Part shown: positions 1 to 6,892 of the stretch, one piece after another
Layout: every line of letters starts with the position of its first letter
Numbering within the stretch: the stretch's first letter is position 1
Origin: Thermodesulfovibrionales bacterium
GTDB taxonomy: Bacteria > Nitrospirota > Thermodesulfovibrionia > Thermodesulfovibrionales > UBA1546
Direction: 5' to 3'
NCBI GenBank assembly: GCA_030018605.1
Contig: JASEHP010000059.1
Coordinates: 1-8,476, forward strand
DNA: 8,476 nucleotides
Program-made: the position numbers and the translations under genes
Notes under the pieces: model-generated
The model's database searches: none
What the model saw: only the letters and a program-made list of their open reading frames with translations
What the model was told of the DNA's origin: nothing

Positions 1-413
1 CGGCGCAGACAAGCAATCAGTTCCTCTCGGCCAGATGTCATGGGATGATAAATATACTGATAGATAGCTTCGTAACTGATAGAAAACCCCGGATGTTCCA
101 TTGAGAGTCTACCTGCTATCAGTTCAGGAGACCAGCCAAGTGCAAGTTTCTCATGAATGTACCTCCGAACTTTATCGTCCTTCAGCCGTGGGCGTCTGCT
201 TGCTGCTTGCCTTCGTTCATCAGAGCGCTGTTGTGCACGGCACGGAGTATAACATTTGTATTCTGCGGAAGAGTTCCTTTTGAGTTCCCCTGATATTGTA
301 CTTTTGTTTCGACCAAGAGTGCCGGCTATCTCTCCAGCATCCTTACCCTCATACTTCATTTTGGCTATCAGTTCTCGTTCTGTCATAGTAAGATGTTTGT
401 ATTGTTTTTCCAT
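1..413 (-). CDS. IS30-family transposase, N-terminal part (runs off left edge)
   Basis: An uninterrupted reading frame starts at the ATG at 413-411 and reaches the window edge after about 137 codons. The product begins MEKQYKHLTMTERELIAKMK and continues with G-KDAGEIAGTLGRNKSTIS. This is the N-terminal helix-turn-helix that IS30 transposases use to bind their terminal repeats. A basic linker follows, then LGWSPELIAGRL and SYEAIYQYIY, the standard lead-in to the DDE catalytic domain, which would lie off the window. IS30 transposases are usually 300-400 residues, so about one third is seen. The family motif normally reads STISREL; here it is STISGEL, so an arginine in the recognition region is replaced by glycine. 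Whether that affects DNA binding is unknown. No stop or frameshift is visible. Confidence 0.88.
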   Translation of the reverse strand, partial: MEKQYKHLTMTERELIAKMKYEGKDAGEIAGTLGRNKSTISGELKRNSSAEYKCYTPCRAQQRSDERRQAASRRPRLKDDKVRRYIHEKLALGWSPELIAGRLSMEHPGFSISYEAIYQYIYHPMTSGREELIACLR

Positions 414-480
414 AGACACTTAGAATAGCAGCTCCTTTTCTGCTCTCCCAAGTGTTGCACTTCATTATTGAACTGGCTAA
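1..480 (-). mobile_element. IS30-family insertion sequence, one end only
   Basis: This is the transposase-start end of an IS30-family element; the rest lies beyond the left edge. The segment outside the transposase start, around 445-478, reads inward on the minus strand as TTCAATAATG then AAGTGCAACACTT. The TTCAAT and GCAACA blocks resemble the layout of IS30 terminal inverted repeats. The outer boundary is inferred to lie between about 472 and 480, because homology to the neighbouring cation transporter resumes at 481. The other end and the target duplication are not visible, so the boundary is approximate. Confidence 0.72.
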
Positions 481-1047
481 CTTGAGGGAATTATCTCTGT
501 ATTTTTCGGGATTGAAGACGGCACCCTCGCGCTTCTGGGTTTCGGCATAGATTCGTTTGTTGAGGTCATTTCAGGAATCGGGATATGGCATATGATACGC
601 AGAATGAAAAAAAACAACGGCAATGCCTACGACATATTTGAACGCGATGCGCTCAAAGTCACAGGCACGGCATTCTATATTCTTACTGCCGGGCTTGCCG
701 TCACAGCAGTAATCAATCTCTACCGGGGACACAACCCGGAGACAACATTCTGGGGAATTGTCATATCGGCAATATCTATTGCGTCAATGTGGCTTCTCAT
801 ACATTACAAGACTAAAGTCAGCAGACAAATGAATTCTCCGGCAATACTTGCCGATGCCCGCTGCACAAAGGTATGCGTGTATCTGTCCATTGTCCTTCTT
901 ATAGCAAGCACAGGTTATGAATTAACGGGCATAGGAGGTTTTGATTCTATCGGCGCAATCGGTATAGCAGCGTTTTCATTCAAAGAAGGCAGGGAGGCAT
1001 ACGAAAAGGCAAAAGGCAATCTCTGCTCATGCAGCAAGTGCGGATAA
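481..1047 (+). pseudogene. 5'-truncated cation-diffusion-facilitator-like transporter
   Basis: The open frame begins at 481, just after an in-frame TAA at 478-480, and ends at the TAA at 1045-1047. It has 188 codons but no ATG, GTG or TTG until the ATG at 592. The segment before 592 is clearly coding: it reads LEGIISVFFGIEDGTLALLG and then FGIDSFVEVISGIGIWHM, which resembles the end of helix 1 and helix 2 of small CDF-type cation transporters, with FGID supplying the acidic metal-site residue. Later hydrophobic stretches, an ADARCTKVCVYLS segment and a cysteine-rich tail (CSCSKCG) fit the same family. Family members usually begin about 20-25 residues earlier. The missing start coincides with the IS30 end, so disruption by insertion is inferred. 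A product from 592 would lack helices 1 and 2 and their metal-site residue, so the gene is probably non-functional. CDF assignment is moderately confident; the substrate is unknown. Confidence 0.7.
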
Positions 1048-1093
1048 TATCAAAGATAAGAAAAAATAAGCACCACCGCTATCATGCCCCCGA

Positions 1094-1122
1094 TTGCCTG
1101 AAATCTTTCGAAATGGTATATT
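1094..1122 (+). promoter_or_regulatory. sigma70-like promoter of moaC
   Basis: A TTGCCT hexamer at 1094-1099 and TATATT at 1117-1122 are separated by 17 bases, matching the sigma70 layout. The expected start site, about seven bases past the -10 box, falls at about 1129-1130. That is at the A of the moaC ATG, so the mRNA could be leaderless. This is a pattern match only. Confidence 0.45.
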
Positions 1123-1129
1123 AGCCACT

Positions 1130-1600
1130 ATGAAATTAACTCATCTGGACAAACAAGGCCGGCCGAGGATGGTTGATGTGGGCTCAAAGCCGTTAACAGA
1201 AAGGTTTGCTGTTGCGAGGGGTTCTGTTTATATGAAAAGAGAAACCTTCAATTTAATCAAAAGCGGGAAAGCAGCCAAAGGCGATGTGCTTAATGTCGCA
1301 AAGCTTGCGGGGATTATGGCTGCAAAAAGGACATCCGAGATTATTCCTCTCTGCCACCCTCTGAACATCACATCAGTTGACATTGACTTCCACCTTGATG
1401 AGAAAAAAAGCAGAATAGACATAGAGTCCCGAGTTAAGATAACAGGACAGACAGGCGTTGAGATGGAGGTGCTTACCGCTGTATCTGCAGCCGCGCTCAC
1501 AATCTATGATATGTGCAAGGCAGTTGATAAGGGAATGGTTATCTCTGACATTATGCTCATTGAAAAACGCGGCGGGAAAAGCGGAATATTCAAAAGATAG
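1130..1600 (+). CDS. moaC: cyclic pyranopterin monophosphate synthase MoaC
   Basis: MoaC acts in the first step of molybdenum cofactor synthesis: after the radical SAM enzyme MoaA rearranges GTP to 3',8-cyclo-7,8-dihydro-GTP, MoaC converts that to cyclic pyranopterin monophosphate in the cytoplasm. The 156-residue product is close to the usual 160. It carries the family hallmarks MVDVGSKP (14-21), [19 protein letters not shown] (50-68), IPLCHPL (72-78), [12 protein letters not shown] (108-119) and [11 protein letters not shown] (124-134), ending in GGKSG. The catalytic residues known from E. coli MoaC appear as K50, H76, D127 and K130. The ATG at 1130 is chosen because it gives the standard MxLTHLD start; an in-frame TTG at 1094 would add 12 unrelated residues and overlaps the promoter-like -35 box. 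No Shine-Dalgarno sequence precedes the ATG. No other mo-genes are adjacent. It converges on the AMMECR1 gene, with 28 bases between their ends. Confidence 0.96.
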   Translation: MKLTHLDKQGRPRMVDVGSKPLTERFAVARGSVYMKRETFNLIKSGKAAKGDVLNVAKLAGIMAAKRTSEIIPLCHPLNITSVDIDFHLDEKKSRIDIESRVKITGQTGVEMEVLTAVSAAALTIYDMCKAVDKGMVISDIMLIEKRGGKSGIFKR

Positions 1601-1628
1601 TAGCAATGCCGTCTCCAAACTGAAAAAG

Positions 1629-2135
1629 TTAGCGGTATCTTTTAACCTCAAACCTGAAGATTTTAACTTCCTCATTATCATATATGCCTGCCTTCATCTT
1701 TGCAATGCGGAGCTGCTCTTCAACAGTGTCAACACCTTCAAGGTCAGGCAGGAGCAGTCCTTTCCTCTGCCCTTTTGAAACTATTACCCCGTATTTTTTA
1801 GGATTCAGGTCTTTAAGTCCTTTAACCTCTTCAGGCTGAGTCAGGACATCAACAGAATAAGCAAGCTCGCTCAGTTCTTCCTTTTCAACGCAGTGGAATC
1901 TCGGGTCCTGTGTTGCAGCGCATATTGCATTTTTTATAATCTCTTCGGCTACATTCTCGCAGGAGGGGATAAAAGTTCCTATGCAGCCTCTTAATTCTCC
2001 GTGTTTCTTTATAGAGACAAATGCTCCTGCCTTTTGTTTCATCTCAGGCGTAAGCTCGGCAGGAGGCTCTATCACGCAGCGTTCATTAACATAAGTCTCT
2101 ACTGTCTGCCTTGCAAGTTTGACCAATGGATGCAT
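1629..2135 (-). CDS. AMMECR1-domain protein (AmmeMemoRadiSam protein A-like)
   Basis: A 168-residue single-domain AMMECR1 protein. Visible hallmarks are [15 protein letters not shown] at the N-terminus, GELRGCIGT (46-54, the family signature), CAATQDPRF (72-80), YSVDVLT, and [18 protein letters not shown]. Bacterial and archaeal members often occur with a Memo-like protein and a radical SAM protein (the AmmeMemoRadiSam set), whose chemistry is not established; neither partner is in this window. The ATG at 2135 is preferred because it follows the polyprenyl synthase stop (2139-2137) by one base and begins with the usual HPLVxLA motif. An ATG at 2159 and a TTG at 2168 are in frame upstream but would overlap the preceding gene and add residues outside the domain. 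None of these starts has a strong ribosome binding site, so translation is probably coupled to the upstream gene. Molecular function is unknown. Confidence 0.88.
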   Translation of the reverse strand: MHPLVKLARQTVETYVNERCVIEPPAELTPEMKQKAGAFVSIKKHGELRGCIGTFIPSCENVAEEIIKNAICAATQDPRFHCVEKEELSELAYSVDVLTQPEEVKGLKDLNPKKYGVIVSKGQRKGLLLPDLEGVDTVEEQLRIAKMKAGIYDNEEVKIFRFEVKRYR

Positions 2136-2136
2136 A

Positions 2137-3117
2137 TTATTTATGTCTTGATATTGCATAGTCGGCAAGGCTCAGCATGGCGTCCCTGTGAGGAGAGTCA
2201 GGGAATATGGAAAGCTCATCCTTTGCCCCATCAACAAGAGCCTGCGCCCTTTTGAGCGACTCTTCCAGAACGCTGTAGCGCCTGAATAGCGCAAGAATAC
2301 GCCGCAGCCCGTCCTCAGAGGGTTTTTCTATTATCCCTTTTATTTCTTCTTTTTCAGAGCCTGATGCGCCTTTAAAAAGATAAATAACCGGCAATGTTAT
2401 TTTCCCCTCGCCTATGTCCTTGCCGAGTTTCTTGCCGAGTTCGCTCTCTTCTGCCATGTAATCCAAAATATCATCCGCCACCTGAAAAGCCGTGCCTGCC
2501 TTGAACCCGAACATTGCGAGGGCATTTTTTTCGGGAGTCGGGCTCATGCTCAGTATAGCGCCGATTCTGCATGCCGCTGATATGAGCAGGCCTGTTTTGG
2601 ACGATATTATTTTTATATATTCTTCCTCTGTAATATTGATATCAGCGGTCTTCTGAAGCTGCAGTATCTCTCCCTCTGTCATGCTCGTTGTCGCCTCTGA
2701 AAGGGCTTCCATTATCCTCTGATCTTTGAAGGACACAGCTTTTCTAAGGGCATTTGAATACAAAAAATCTCCAACCAGAATCACAATCTGATTACCCCAT
2801 ACCGAATGGGCTGCCGGACTGCCCCTGCGTATCTTTGCAGCGTCAACAACATCATCATGAAGGAGCGACGCCATATGTATCAACTCTATGATGCCTGCAA
2901 GCTCTATATGTTCGTCCCCTTTATAACCTGCAAGCCTTGCGCTTGAAAGCAGGAAAAGCGGCCTTAATCTCTTTCCGCCGCTCTCAAGAAGATACCTGCC
3001 TATCAGGGGTATAAGAGGAGCTTCGCTCTGAAACAGTCCTTCAAGTTTAGCCTCAACAAGACTTAATTCCTTCTCATGCGCATCAAAAACCTTTTTAAAA
3101 TCTATTGTCTTGAGCAT
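2137..3117 (-). CDS. long-chain (all-trans) polyprenyl diphosphate synthase
   Basis: A trans-isoprenyl diphosphate synthase that adds isopentenyl diphosphate units to an allylic primer, most likely making the side chain of menaquinone or ubiquinone. The 326-residue protein has the family motifs in order: GGKRLRP (47-53, substrate phosphate binding), the first aspartate-rich motif DDVVD (88-92) followed by AKIRRG, the helix with GDFLYSNA (117-124), KTGLLIS (174-180), FQVADDILD (211-219, second aspartate-rich motif) and [12 protein letters not shown] (232-243). The fifth residue before the first Asp motif is alanine (A83), not an aromatic. In this family bulky residues there limit chain length, so a product longer than farnesyl is inferred; the exact length cannot be read. 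Length and motifs match IspB/HepT/SdsA-type enzymes. The ATG at 3117 has only a weak AGAAG about 13 bases upstream. It lies 125 bases after mtnA, across a palindromic repeat, and abuts the AMMECR1 gene. Confidence 0.93.
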   Translation of the reverse strand: MLKTIDFKKVFDAHEKELSLVEAKLEGLFQSEAPLIPLIGRYLLESGGKRLRPLFLLSSARLAGYKGDEHIELAGIIELIHMASLLHDDVVDAAKIRRGSPAAHSVWGNQIVILVGDFLYSNALRKAVSFKDQRIMEALSEATTSMTEGEILQLQKTADINITEEEYIKIISSKTGLLISAACRIGAILSMSPTPEKNALAMFGFKAGTAFQVADDILDYMAEESELGKKLGKDIGEGKITLPVIYLFKGASGSEKEEIKGIIEKPSEDGLRRILALFRRYSVLEESLKRAQALVDGAKDELSIFPDSPHRDAMLSLADYAISRHK

Positions 3118-3154
3118 ATCAGTCGTAGTATCTTCTGCTTTACTTTTTATGTAG

Positions 3155-3211
3155 TGTCATTGCGGCTTGTCCGCAATCTTTCTGAAGGATTCCGAACAAG
3201 TCGGAATGACA
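3155..3211. repeat. REP-like double-hairpin palindromic element
   Basis: The ends TGTCATT (3155-3161) and AATGACA (3205-3211) are inverted repeats. Inside are two small hairpins: TGCGG-CTTGT-CCGCA (3161-3175) and TTCCGA-ACAAG-TCGGAA (about 3190-3206). The CTTGT and ACAAG loops are themselves complementary, so the whole 57-base unit can form one long imperfect stem or two small ones. Sequences of the type GTCATTGCG...GAATGAC are common dispersed intergenic repeats. It sits between mtnA and the polyprenyl synthase gene and may affect mRNA 3' ends or processing. Confidence 0.7.
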
Positions 3212-3242
3212 AAACTGTGCAAACCTGTTATAAGACACCACA

Positions 3243-4301
3243 CTATAGCCTGAACTCATCAAGATTAACATCTTTCTTTGCCAATTTTCTAATATCCCCC
3301 GGCCTGAATGCGCCCTTTTCAGTAATAATTGCCGTCACATATTTTGCAGGGGTAACATCAAATGCCATATTTCTCACCTTCACGTTGTCAGGCGCAATCC
3401 GGCACCTGCCGAATATATGCGTGACTTCCTCGGAGCCTCTTTCCTCTATCGGGATATTATCTCCGGTGCGAATCGAAAAATCAATACTGCTTAAAGGCGC
3501 CGCGACATAGAAAGGAATCTTATGCTCTTTGCATAATACAGCAACGGAATATGTCCCGATTTTATTAGCCACATCCCCGTTCCTTACAGTCCTGTCTGTC
3601 CCCACAATCGCAAGGTCTATCTCACCCTTTTTCATGAAAGCACCGGCAGAATTATCAGTAATCAAAGTAACAGGCACGCCTGCCTGCATAAGCTCCCATG
3701 CGGTAAGTCTTGCTCCCTGAAGCACAGGCCTTGTCTCATCGGCTATGACCTGTATTTTCTTGCCCTGTTCTATTGCGACAAATATCGGCGCTGTTGCCGT
3801 GCCGTACCCGCCTGTTGCAAGACTTCCTGCATTGCAGTGAGTGAGGACTGTATCGCCGTCCTTTATAAACTGCGCTCCCCATCTTCCTATTGCCTTATTA
3901 ACCTCAATGTCTTCTTCGTGTATTTTTTTTGCCTCATCAATGAGAAGTTCCTTTAACCGTGTAACCGATTCACCGCGTCTTTCTTTCAAAAGCCTTTTAA
4001 TCCTTTCAACAGCCCATTTAATATTCACTGCCGTGGGCCGCGTGCTAAGAAGCTCATTGCATATGCTATCTATTTCCTTCATGAAGTCTTTAAAGCTTTT
4101 TGCACTTATGTCCTGTGCGCCAAGCGCAATCCCCATCGCTGCTGCTATTCCGATTGCAGGCGCGCCCCGTATCCAGAGCTTTTTTATTCCCTCCGCAACA
4201 ATATGGTAATTCGCGCAGTCTATAAATTTTACCTCTATAGGAAGCAGGGATTGGTCCAGCATTATGACCTTGCCGTCTTTCCATTCTATCGCATTAACCA
4301 T
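3243..4301 (-). CDS. mtnA: S-methyl-5-thioribose-1-phosphate isomerase MtnA
   Basis: MtnA isomerises 5-methylthioribose 1-phosphate to 5-methylthioribulose 1-phosphate, an early cytoplasmic step of methionine salvage from methylthioadenosine. The 352-residue protein resembles eIF2B-alpha/beta/delta in fold. It shows IRGAPAIGIAAAMG (44-57), RPTAVNIKWA (88-97), THCNAGSLATGGYGTA (154-169) containing the catalytic cysteine C156, ETRPVLQGARLTAWE (189-203), the catalytic aspartate D236 in VGTDRTVRNGD (family usually GADRI..NGD), ANKIGTY, and FDVTPAKYVTAIITEKG near the end. The ATG at 4301 is chosen: it has a strong GGGAGGAAAG site at 4316-4307, overlaps the NRAMP stop as TAATG, and gives the usual N-terminus. 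In-frame codons further upstream lie inside the NRAMP gene. The pairing with metal-transport genes suggests cotranscription but has no obvious metabolic logic. No other mtn gene is in the window. Confidence 0.95.
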   Translation of the reverse strand: MVNAIEWKDGKVIMLDQSLLPIEVKFIDCANYHIVAEGIKKLWIRGAPAIGIAAAMGIALGAQDISAKSFKDFMKEIDSICNELLSTRPTAVNIKWAVERIKRLLKERRGESVTRLKELLIDEAKKIHEEDIEVNKAIGRWGAQFIKDGDTVLTHCNAGSLATGGYGTATAPIFVAIEQGKKIQVIADETRPVLQGARLTAWELMQAGVPVTLITDNSAGAFMKKGEIDLAIVGTDRTVRNGDVANKIGTYSVAVLCKEHKIPFYVAAPLSSIDFSIRTGDNIPIEERGSEEVTHIFGRCRIAPDNVKVRNMAFDVTPAKYVTAIITEKGAFRPGDIRKLAKKDVNLDEFRL

Positions 4302-5542
4302 TAAATCTTTCCTCCCATAGGCATTATGCTTGTAACCACAAAAAATACAGCGAGGCATATTATAACCGCTACCGTGCCCCACGATATGTAATTATAACTC
4401 TTCGGGTTTACATATTCTCCCATTATCTTTGTATTGTTCACTAACGACAGCGCATATATAAGAACAAACGGAAGCAAAATGCCGTTTACAACAGACGCCA
4501 GAATCATAAGAAAGACCAGCGGTGCGCCGGGAATCAATATCACCAACGCAGAAACAACTATGAGCGCGGTGTATATCCACATAAACTGAGGCGCTTCTCT
4601 GAATGTTTTATTGATGCCTGCTTCCCACCCCATTGCCTCGCATATGTAGTATGCTGTTGCCAGCGGGACTATTATCACTCCAAGAAGCGAACCGTTGGCA
4701 AGACAGAGAGCGAATATGAAAGACGCATATTCTCCTGCTAAAGGTTTGAGCGCAATAGCAGCCTCCGATGCCTCGTTTATTCTTATGCCTGACGGAAAAA
4801 GCGTGGCTGCGCATGTAACTATAATGAAAAAGGCAACTATGTCCGTTATAGAGCATCCCAGTATCACATCAAGCCTGGATGCTTTATAATCCTCTTTTCT
4901 TATTCCCTTCTCTGCAATAGATGACTGGAGGTAAAACTGCATCCACGGTGTTATTGTTGTGCCTATTACAGCTATGCTGAGTATTGCATATTCGGAATCC
5001 CACTTTATCTGAGGCACAAATGTGTTTTTGAAAACAGGAAACCAGTCAGGTTTTGCCATAAACCCCGAGATAACATATCCGAAATATAAAAGGCACGCAA
5101 AGAGCAGCACTCTCTCAACTGCCCTGTAACTGCCTTTTGTAACAAGGAACCAGACCGACACCGCGCCAACAGGAACCATTATGTATTTGCTTAATCCAAG
5201 GATATCCATTGACGCTGCCCAGCCTGCGAAATTAGCGAGAGTTGTGCCGAAATTTGCAATTAGAAGTGCTGCCATCATATAGAATGTTGATTTTACGCCA
5301 TAGTTTTCTCTTATGAGATCTGAAAGCCCCTTGCCTGTAACAACTCCCATCCTTGCAACCATCTCCTGAATCACAACAAGCGCTACAGTCGTGGGTATCA
5401 ATGTCCAGAGCAGTGCATATCCAAATCTTGCGCCTGCCACAGAATAAGTGGTAATCCCGCTTGCATCATTATCTATATTCGCAGTTATGATGCCGGGCCC
5501 CATTACGCTCAGGAACAGGAGAACTTTTTTGCTAAATTTCAT
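4301..5542 (-). CDS. divergent NRAMP (SLC11)-family divalent cation permease
   Basis: A 413-residue integral membrane protein with about 11 hydrophobic helices and the NRAMP layout. The N-terminus GPGIITANIDNDASG is followed by GARFGYALLW (37-46), which aligns residue for residue with helix 1 of MntH. Classical NRAMPs have DPGN in helix 1 and MPH in helix 6, providing the Asp, Asn and Met ligands for Mn2+/Fe2+. Here these are D26-A-S-G29 and T198-P199-W200, so the aspartate is kept while Asn becomes Gly and Met becomes Thr. Loss of the soft methionine ligand argues against a standard transition-metal transporter. A distant prokaryotic clade, the NRAMP-related Mg2+ transporters (NRMTs), is known to have a restructured site. 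Membership of that clade is my inference. The adjacent MgtE_N-CBS gene supports Mg2+. The ATG at 5542 has a good AGAGGAAAG site. It is second in the apparent operon and overlaps mtnA by one base. Confidence 0.88.
   Translation of the reverse strand: MKFSKKVLLFLSVMGPGIITANIDNDASGITTYSVAGARFGYALLWTLIPTTVALVVIQEMVARMGVVTGKGLSDLIRENYGVKSTFYMMAALLIANFGTTLANFAGWAASMDILGLSKYIMVPVGAVSVWFLVTKGSYRAVERVLLFACLLYFGYVISGFMAKPDWFPVFKNTFVPQIKWDSEYAILSIAVIGTTITPWMQFYLQSSIAEKGIRKEDYKASRLDVILGCSITDIVAFFIIVTCAATLFPSGIRINEASEAAIALKPLAGEYASFIFALCLANGSLLGVIIVPLATAYYICEAMGWEAGINKTFREAPQFMWIYTALIVVSALVILIPGAPLVFLMILASVVNGILLPFVLIYALSLVNNTKIMGEYVNPKSYNYISWGTVAVIICLAVFFVVTSIMPMGGKI
4307..4316 (-). promoter_or_regulatory. 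ribosome binding site of mtnA, inside the NRAMP 3' end
   Basis: The minus strand reads GGGAGGAAAG, then ATTTA, then ATG. The site fixes the mtnA start at 4301 and lies within the last codons of the permease gene, whose TAA shares its final A with the mtnA ATG. This is a classic layout for translational coupling. The 13-mer TGGGAGGAAAGAT recurs exactly at the start of the PRC/MgtE_N/CBS gene. Confidence 0.8.
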
Positions 5543-5547
5543 TGGAA

Positions 5548-5556
5548 CTTTCCTCT
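5548..5556 (-). promoter_or_regulatory. ribosome binding site of the NRAMP gene
   Basis: The minus strand reads AGAGGAAAG, then TTCCA, then ATG at 5542. Good match and spacing confirm the chosen start. Confidence 0.75.
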
Positions 5557-5583
5557 GCTAATCTGTATTGCCTGTTTGAGGTT

Positions 5584-5611
5584 TTAACTCTTAACTCTAA
5601 ACTCTTAATTC
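5584..5611. repeat. four tandem heptamers between the PRC/CBS and NRAMP genes
   Basis: Four consecutive 7-base units TTAACTC, TTAACTC, TAAACTC and TTAATTC fill 5584-5611. On the minus strand they begin directly after the stop codon of the PRC/MgtE_N/CBS gene. Role unknown; this is a short low-complexity repeat in the 69-base intergenic gap. Confidence 0.75.
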
Positions 5612-6874
5612 CTATACCCTTCTTCTCTTATGCTTTGCTGCCGGCGGCAGAATCCTGTCAATAATATCATCCACTGTAACAATGCCAAGGAGAAACCCTT
5701 CGCTGTCAACAACCGGAAGCGCAACAAGATTATATTTTGATATAATCCCGGCAACCTGCATTTCATCCGTCTCCGGCGTGACTGTCTTGATCTTGGCTAC
5801 CATGATGTCTGACAGCTTTGTTTCAGGCGGTGAAAGCAGAAGCTCCCTGAGCGATACCACGCCCCTGAGTTTTTCTTCCGCATCCGTGACATATATATAA
5901 TAAATGGTCTCAACTTCTTCCGCATCTTTCCTGAAACTTTCTACGGCCTCTTTAACACTCGTATCAGGCCTGTATGCGATAAACTCATTGGTCATAATAC
6001 CGCCTGCCGTATCTTCTTCATGCCCCATAAGTTCCTGAATGTCCTCAGCGTCCTCTTTTTCAAGGCTGCCGAGAATCTCCTGTGCCTTTTCTGCGGACAG
6101 ATCGCTTATAACATCAGCAGCCTCATCTGGAGGCATCTCCTCTATTATGTCAGCCGCTTTTTCGGTATCCATTCCTGTTATTATTGCCGCCTGAGTATCA
6201 GGTTCAAGTTCCGAAAGCGCCTCGGCAGCTGTTTCCGCATCCAGCCCTTTAAAAAATGTAGCGCCTTCTTTATGAGATACCTGACTGATTATTGCCGCTA
6301 AGTCTGCAGGATGCAGTTCAGCCACCATCTGTCTCGGAACCGTGAGTGATATTGCAGTAAGTTTTGGTTCCAGCGGCTGTATATAATTCCAGCTTATAAG
6401 ATTGTACGGCAGGTGCGTTCTGAGAAACTTCATAAGGTCTTCTCCGCCCCTTTCAACGCCGAGCCTCCTCATTATTCCCCTCATCCCCACATCAACAGCT
6501 AAAAGCACCGCCTCTGTGTTAAGCCCTTCAAGCTTGACATCATTCACCCTCACAACCTTTGCGCCGTTTGCATCAACTATCTGCTTATCAAAAATATCCC
6601 TTGCCACAAGCAGGTCTTCTTCGCTGAGTTCGTAGGACTGAAGCCTTGCGCCGTAAATATTCGCAGCGATTATTCTCTTGTTGAATATACTCAAATCACT
6701 CCACGGGAGATTAAAGAGCTTTCTTTTCTTCTCAATAACAAGGCTGGAAATCTTTGGCAATGGCTCGCCTTTAACAACAACAAGGTCTTTCACCCTGCCG
6801 AGTTCTTCGCCTCTCGGGTCAAGGACAGGCTTTCTTAATATTTCACTTACAAAAAGTTCACTGAAAAAAGGCAT
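5612..6874 (-). CDS. soluble PRC-barrel / MgtE_N / tandem-CBS protein, no membrane domain
   Basis: A 420-residue cytoplasmic protein without hydrophobic helices. Residues about 8-85 look like a PRC-barrel (LDPRGEELGRVKDLVV), and about 92-165 resemble a second, more diverged copy (ANGAKVVRVNDVKL). Residues about 183-292 form an MgtE_N superhelix, with LHPADLAAII, repeated LxxETAAEALSELEPDTQAAII units, MPPDEAADVISDL and EEDTAGGIMT. Two CBS domains follow (about 293-350 and 357-410), ending GIVTVDDIIDRI. In MgtE channels the N and CBS domains bind Mg2+ and gate the pore. Here the chain ends in a basic tail, KHKRRRV, about where MgtE continues into its plug helix and membrane domain. A Mg2+-responsive regulator of the adjacent NRAMP permease is the best inference; binding of another ligand by the CBS pair is possible. 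The ATG at 6874 is preferred (GGGAGGAAAG directly before it) over an in-frame GTG at 6886 that includes this site. Confidence 0.88.
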   Translation of the reverse strand: MPFFSELFVSEILRKPVLDPRGEELGRVKDLVVVKGEPLPKISSLVIEKKRKLFNLPWSDLSIFNKRIIAANIYGARLQSYELSEEDLLVARDIFDKQIVDANGAKVVRVNDVKLEGLNTEAVLLAVDVGMRGIMRRLGVERGGEDLMKFLRTHLPYNLISWNYIQPLEPKLTAISLTVPRQMVAELHPADLAAIISQVSHKEGATFFKGLDAETAAEALSELEPDTQAAIITGMDTEKAADIIEEMPPDEAADVISDLSAEKAQEILGSLEKEDAEDIQELMGHEEDTAGGIMTNEFIAYRPDTSVKEAVESFRKDAEEVETIYYIYVTDAEEKLRGVVSLRELLLSPPETKLSDIMVAKIKTVTPETDEMQVAGIISKYNLVALPVVDSEGFLLGIVTVDDIIDRILPPAAKHKRRRV

Positions 6875-6884
6875 CTTTCCTCCC
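6875..6884 (-). promoter_or_regulatory. ribosome binding site of the PRC/MgtE_N/CBS gene
   Basis: The minus strand reads GGGAGGAAAG directly before the ATG at 6874, leaving four bases between GGAGG and the start. This is short but usable and favours 6874 over the GTG at 6886. Confidence 0.65.
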
Positions 6885-6892
6885 ACATAAAA

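Noticed and set aside
592..1047. An intact 151-residue membrane protein starting at 592.
   Set aside because: Family-like coding continues upstream of 592 in the same frame to 481, so the ATG is internal and the gene is truncated.
1601..1628. A terminator between the convergent moaC and AMMECR1 genes.
   Set aside because: Only a weak AACT-GAAAA-AGTT hairpin is visible, without a GC-rich stem or a proper T run.
4302..4382. An N-terminal extension of MtnA by 27 codons.
   Set aside because: It overlaps the NRAMP coding end, begins without a good ribosome site and has no MtnA homology; the ATG at 4301 has a strong site and the standard N-terminus.
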